A stretch of 64,000 nt of DNA from Pseudochelatococcus sp050946405 (GTDB lineage: Bacteria > Pseudomonadota > Alphaproteobacteria > Rhizobiales > Beijerinckiaceae). A model generated the notes under the pieces. The model was not told the DNA's origin and searched no databases. It saw nothing but the letters and a program-made list of their open reading frames with translations. Each line of letters starts with the position of its first letter. The stretch's first letter is position 1. The translations under genes were made by a program, and so were the position numbers. Shown here in pieces: positions 63,858 to 64,000 of this stretch. The DNA lies in NCBI RefSeq assembly GCF_050946405.1, contig NZ_JBMNUS010000007.1, positions 1 through 64,000 of the forward strand. Reading direction: 5' to 3'.

Positions 63858-64000
63858 CTATTCGCCGCTTTTCACGGCTGCGGGCGCGGTCGCGGCCGTC
63901 GTCTCCGCGCGGGGTTTCCAGTCGGCGGGCGCCACCGGCGCGCCGGGGCGGATCTTCTGGAAGCCCTCGACGATCACCCGGTCTCCCGGCTTCAGGCCCT
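63858..64000 (-). CDS. C-terminal end of an RND periplasmic adaptor (partial)
   Basis: 47 codons plus a TAG stop are visible on the minus strand. G-L-K-P-G-D-R-V-I-V-E-G-F-Q-K-I-R-P-G is the usual last strand pair of RND membrane-fusion proteins, followed by an Ala/Thr-rich tail ending V-K-S-G-E. The rest lies beyond the window. It is the partner of the AcrB-like permease directly downstream. Confidence 0.88.
   Translation of the reverse strand, partial: GLKPGDRVIVEGFQKIRPGAPVAPADWKPRAETTAATAPAAVKSGE

Overview
The window is high-GC DNA (41 of 60 bases are G or C in a hand count of 52801-52860) with alphaproteobacterial gene content, most likely Hyphomicrobiales (Rhizobiales). Three things point there: the histidine block hisB-DUF2628-hisH-hisA-hisF-hisE followed by coaA and set back to back with hslVU; a minCDE operon preceded by a CtrA-like box; and rhizobial-style ornithine decarboxylase, DUF3141, DUF1045 and CobW/WD40 genes. 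Genus cannot be called. Most of the window is housekeeping chromosome. No rRNA, tRNA, CRISPR array, integrase or transposase was seen.

Layout. 1-5 kb: the start of a membrane sensor (probable chemoreceptor, cut by the window edge), a large DUF3141 alpha/beta-hydrolase, and a divergent cheZ/cheY pair. 5-9.4 kb: an RND efflux permease and its adaptor. 9.7-16 kb: adenosine kinase-like PfkB, a DsbA-like oxidoreductase, aroQ-accB-accC, then a TPP riboswitch controlling thiE-thiD. 16-25 kb: dps, nadE, gltX, an XRE-cupin regulator, rhodanese, cysK, and an overlapping GlcNAc kinase-nagA-folP operon. 25-33 kb: an Rrf2 regulator, coaA, the his operon and hslVU. 33-43 kb: DUF1045, a small membrane protein, two glucan-biosynthesis (OpgG/MdoG) paralogues about 5 kb apart in opposite orientation, a CobW GTPase with a His-rich loop plus its WD40 partner, a 2-hydroxyacid dehydrogenase, MarR and a creatininase-family protein. 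43-46 kb: ornithine decarboxylase behind a leader of nearly 700 bp, a GNAT acetyltransferase and an MltB-like transglycosylase. 46.5-51 kb: two large paralogous proteins discussed below. 51-58 kb: minCDE, clpB, and a second CobW-family GTPase behind a Zur-like palindrome. 58-64 kb: 3-hydroxyisobutyryl-CoA hydrolase, TauE/SafE, CsaA, and a second RND efflux operon cut by the right edge.

The most unusual content is the pair at 46529-48334 and 48594-51020. Both proteins carry, about 35-45 residues from the N-terminus, a helix of the W-E-K-I-x-x-Y/F-F type followed by a helical/beta module. This resembles the translocation domain of Salmonella SPI-2 type III effectors (SseJ, SifA/B, SlrP) as I remember them. 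The module recurs three times in the 601-residue protein and about twice in the 808-residue one, and both share a C-terminal beta-rich domain and an I-R-V end. The larger gene is clearly AT-richer than its neighbours. I infer a horizontally acquired effector pair between mltB and minCDE. No secretion apparatus lies in the window.

A second layer is short repeated DNA: a 103-bp two-hairpin unit in tandem at 59897-60125 with a dispersed copy at 38193-38290, a related roughly 80-bp repeat at three places, a 45-bp palindrome at two places, and several 16-20-bp tandem repeats, one coding for a repeated L-Q-D-T-P peptide at the start of the second CobW protein.
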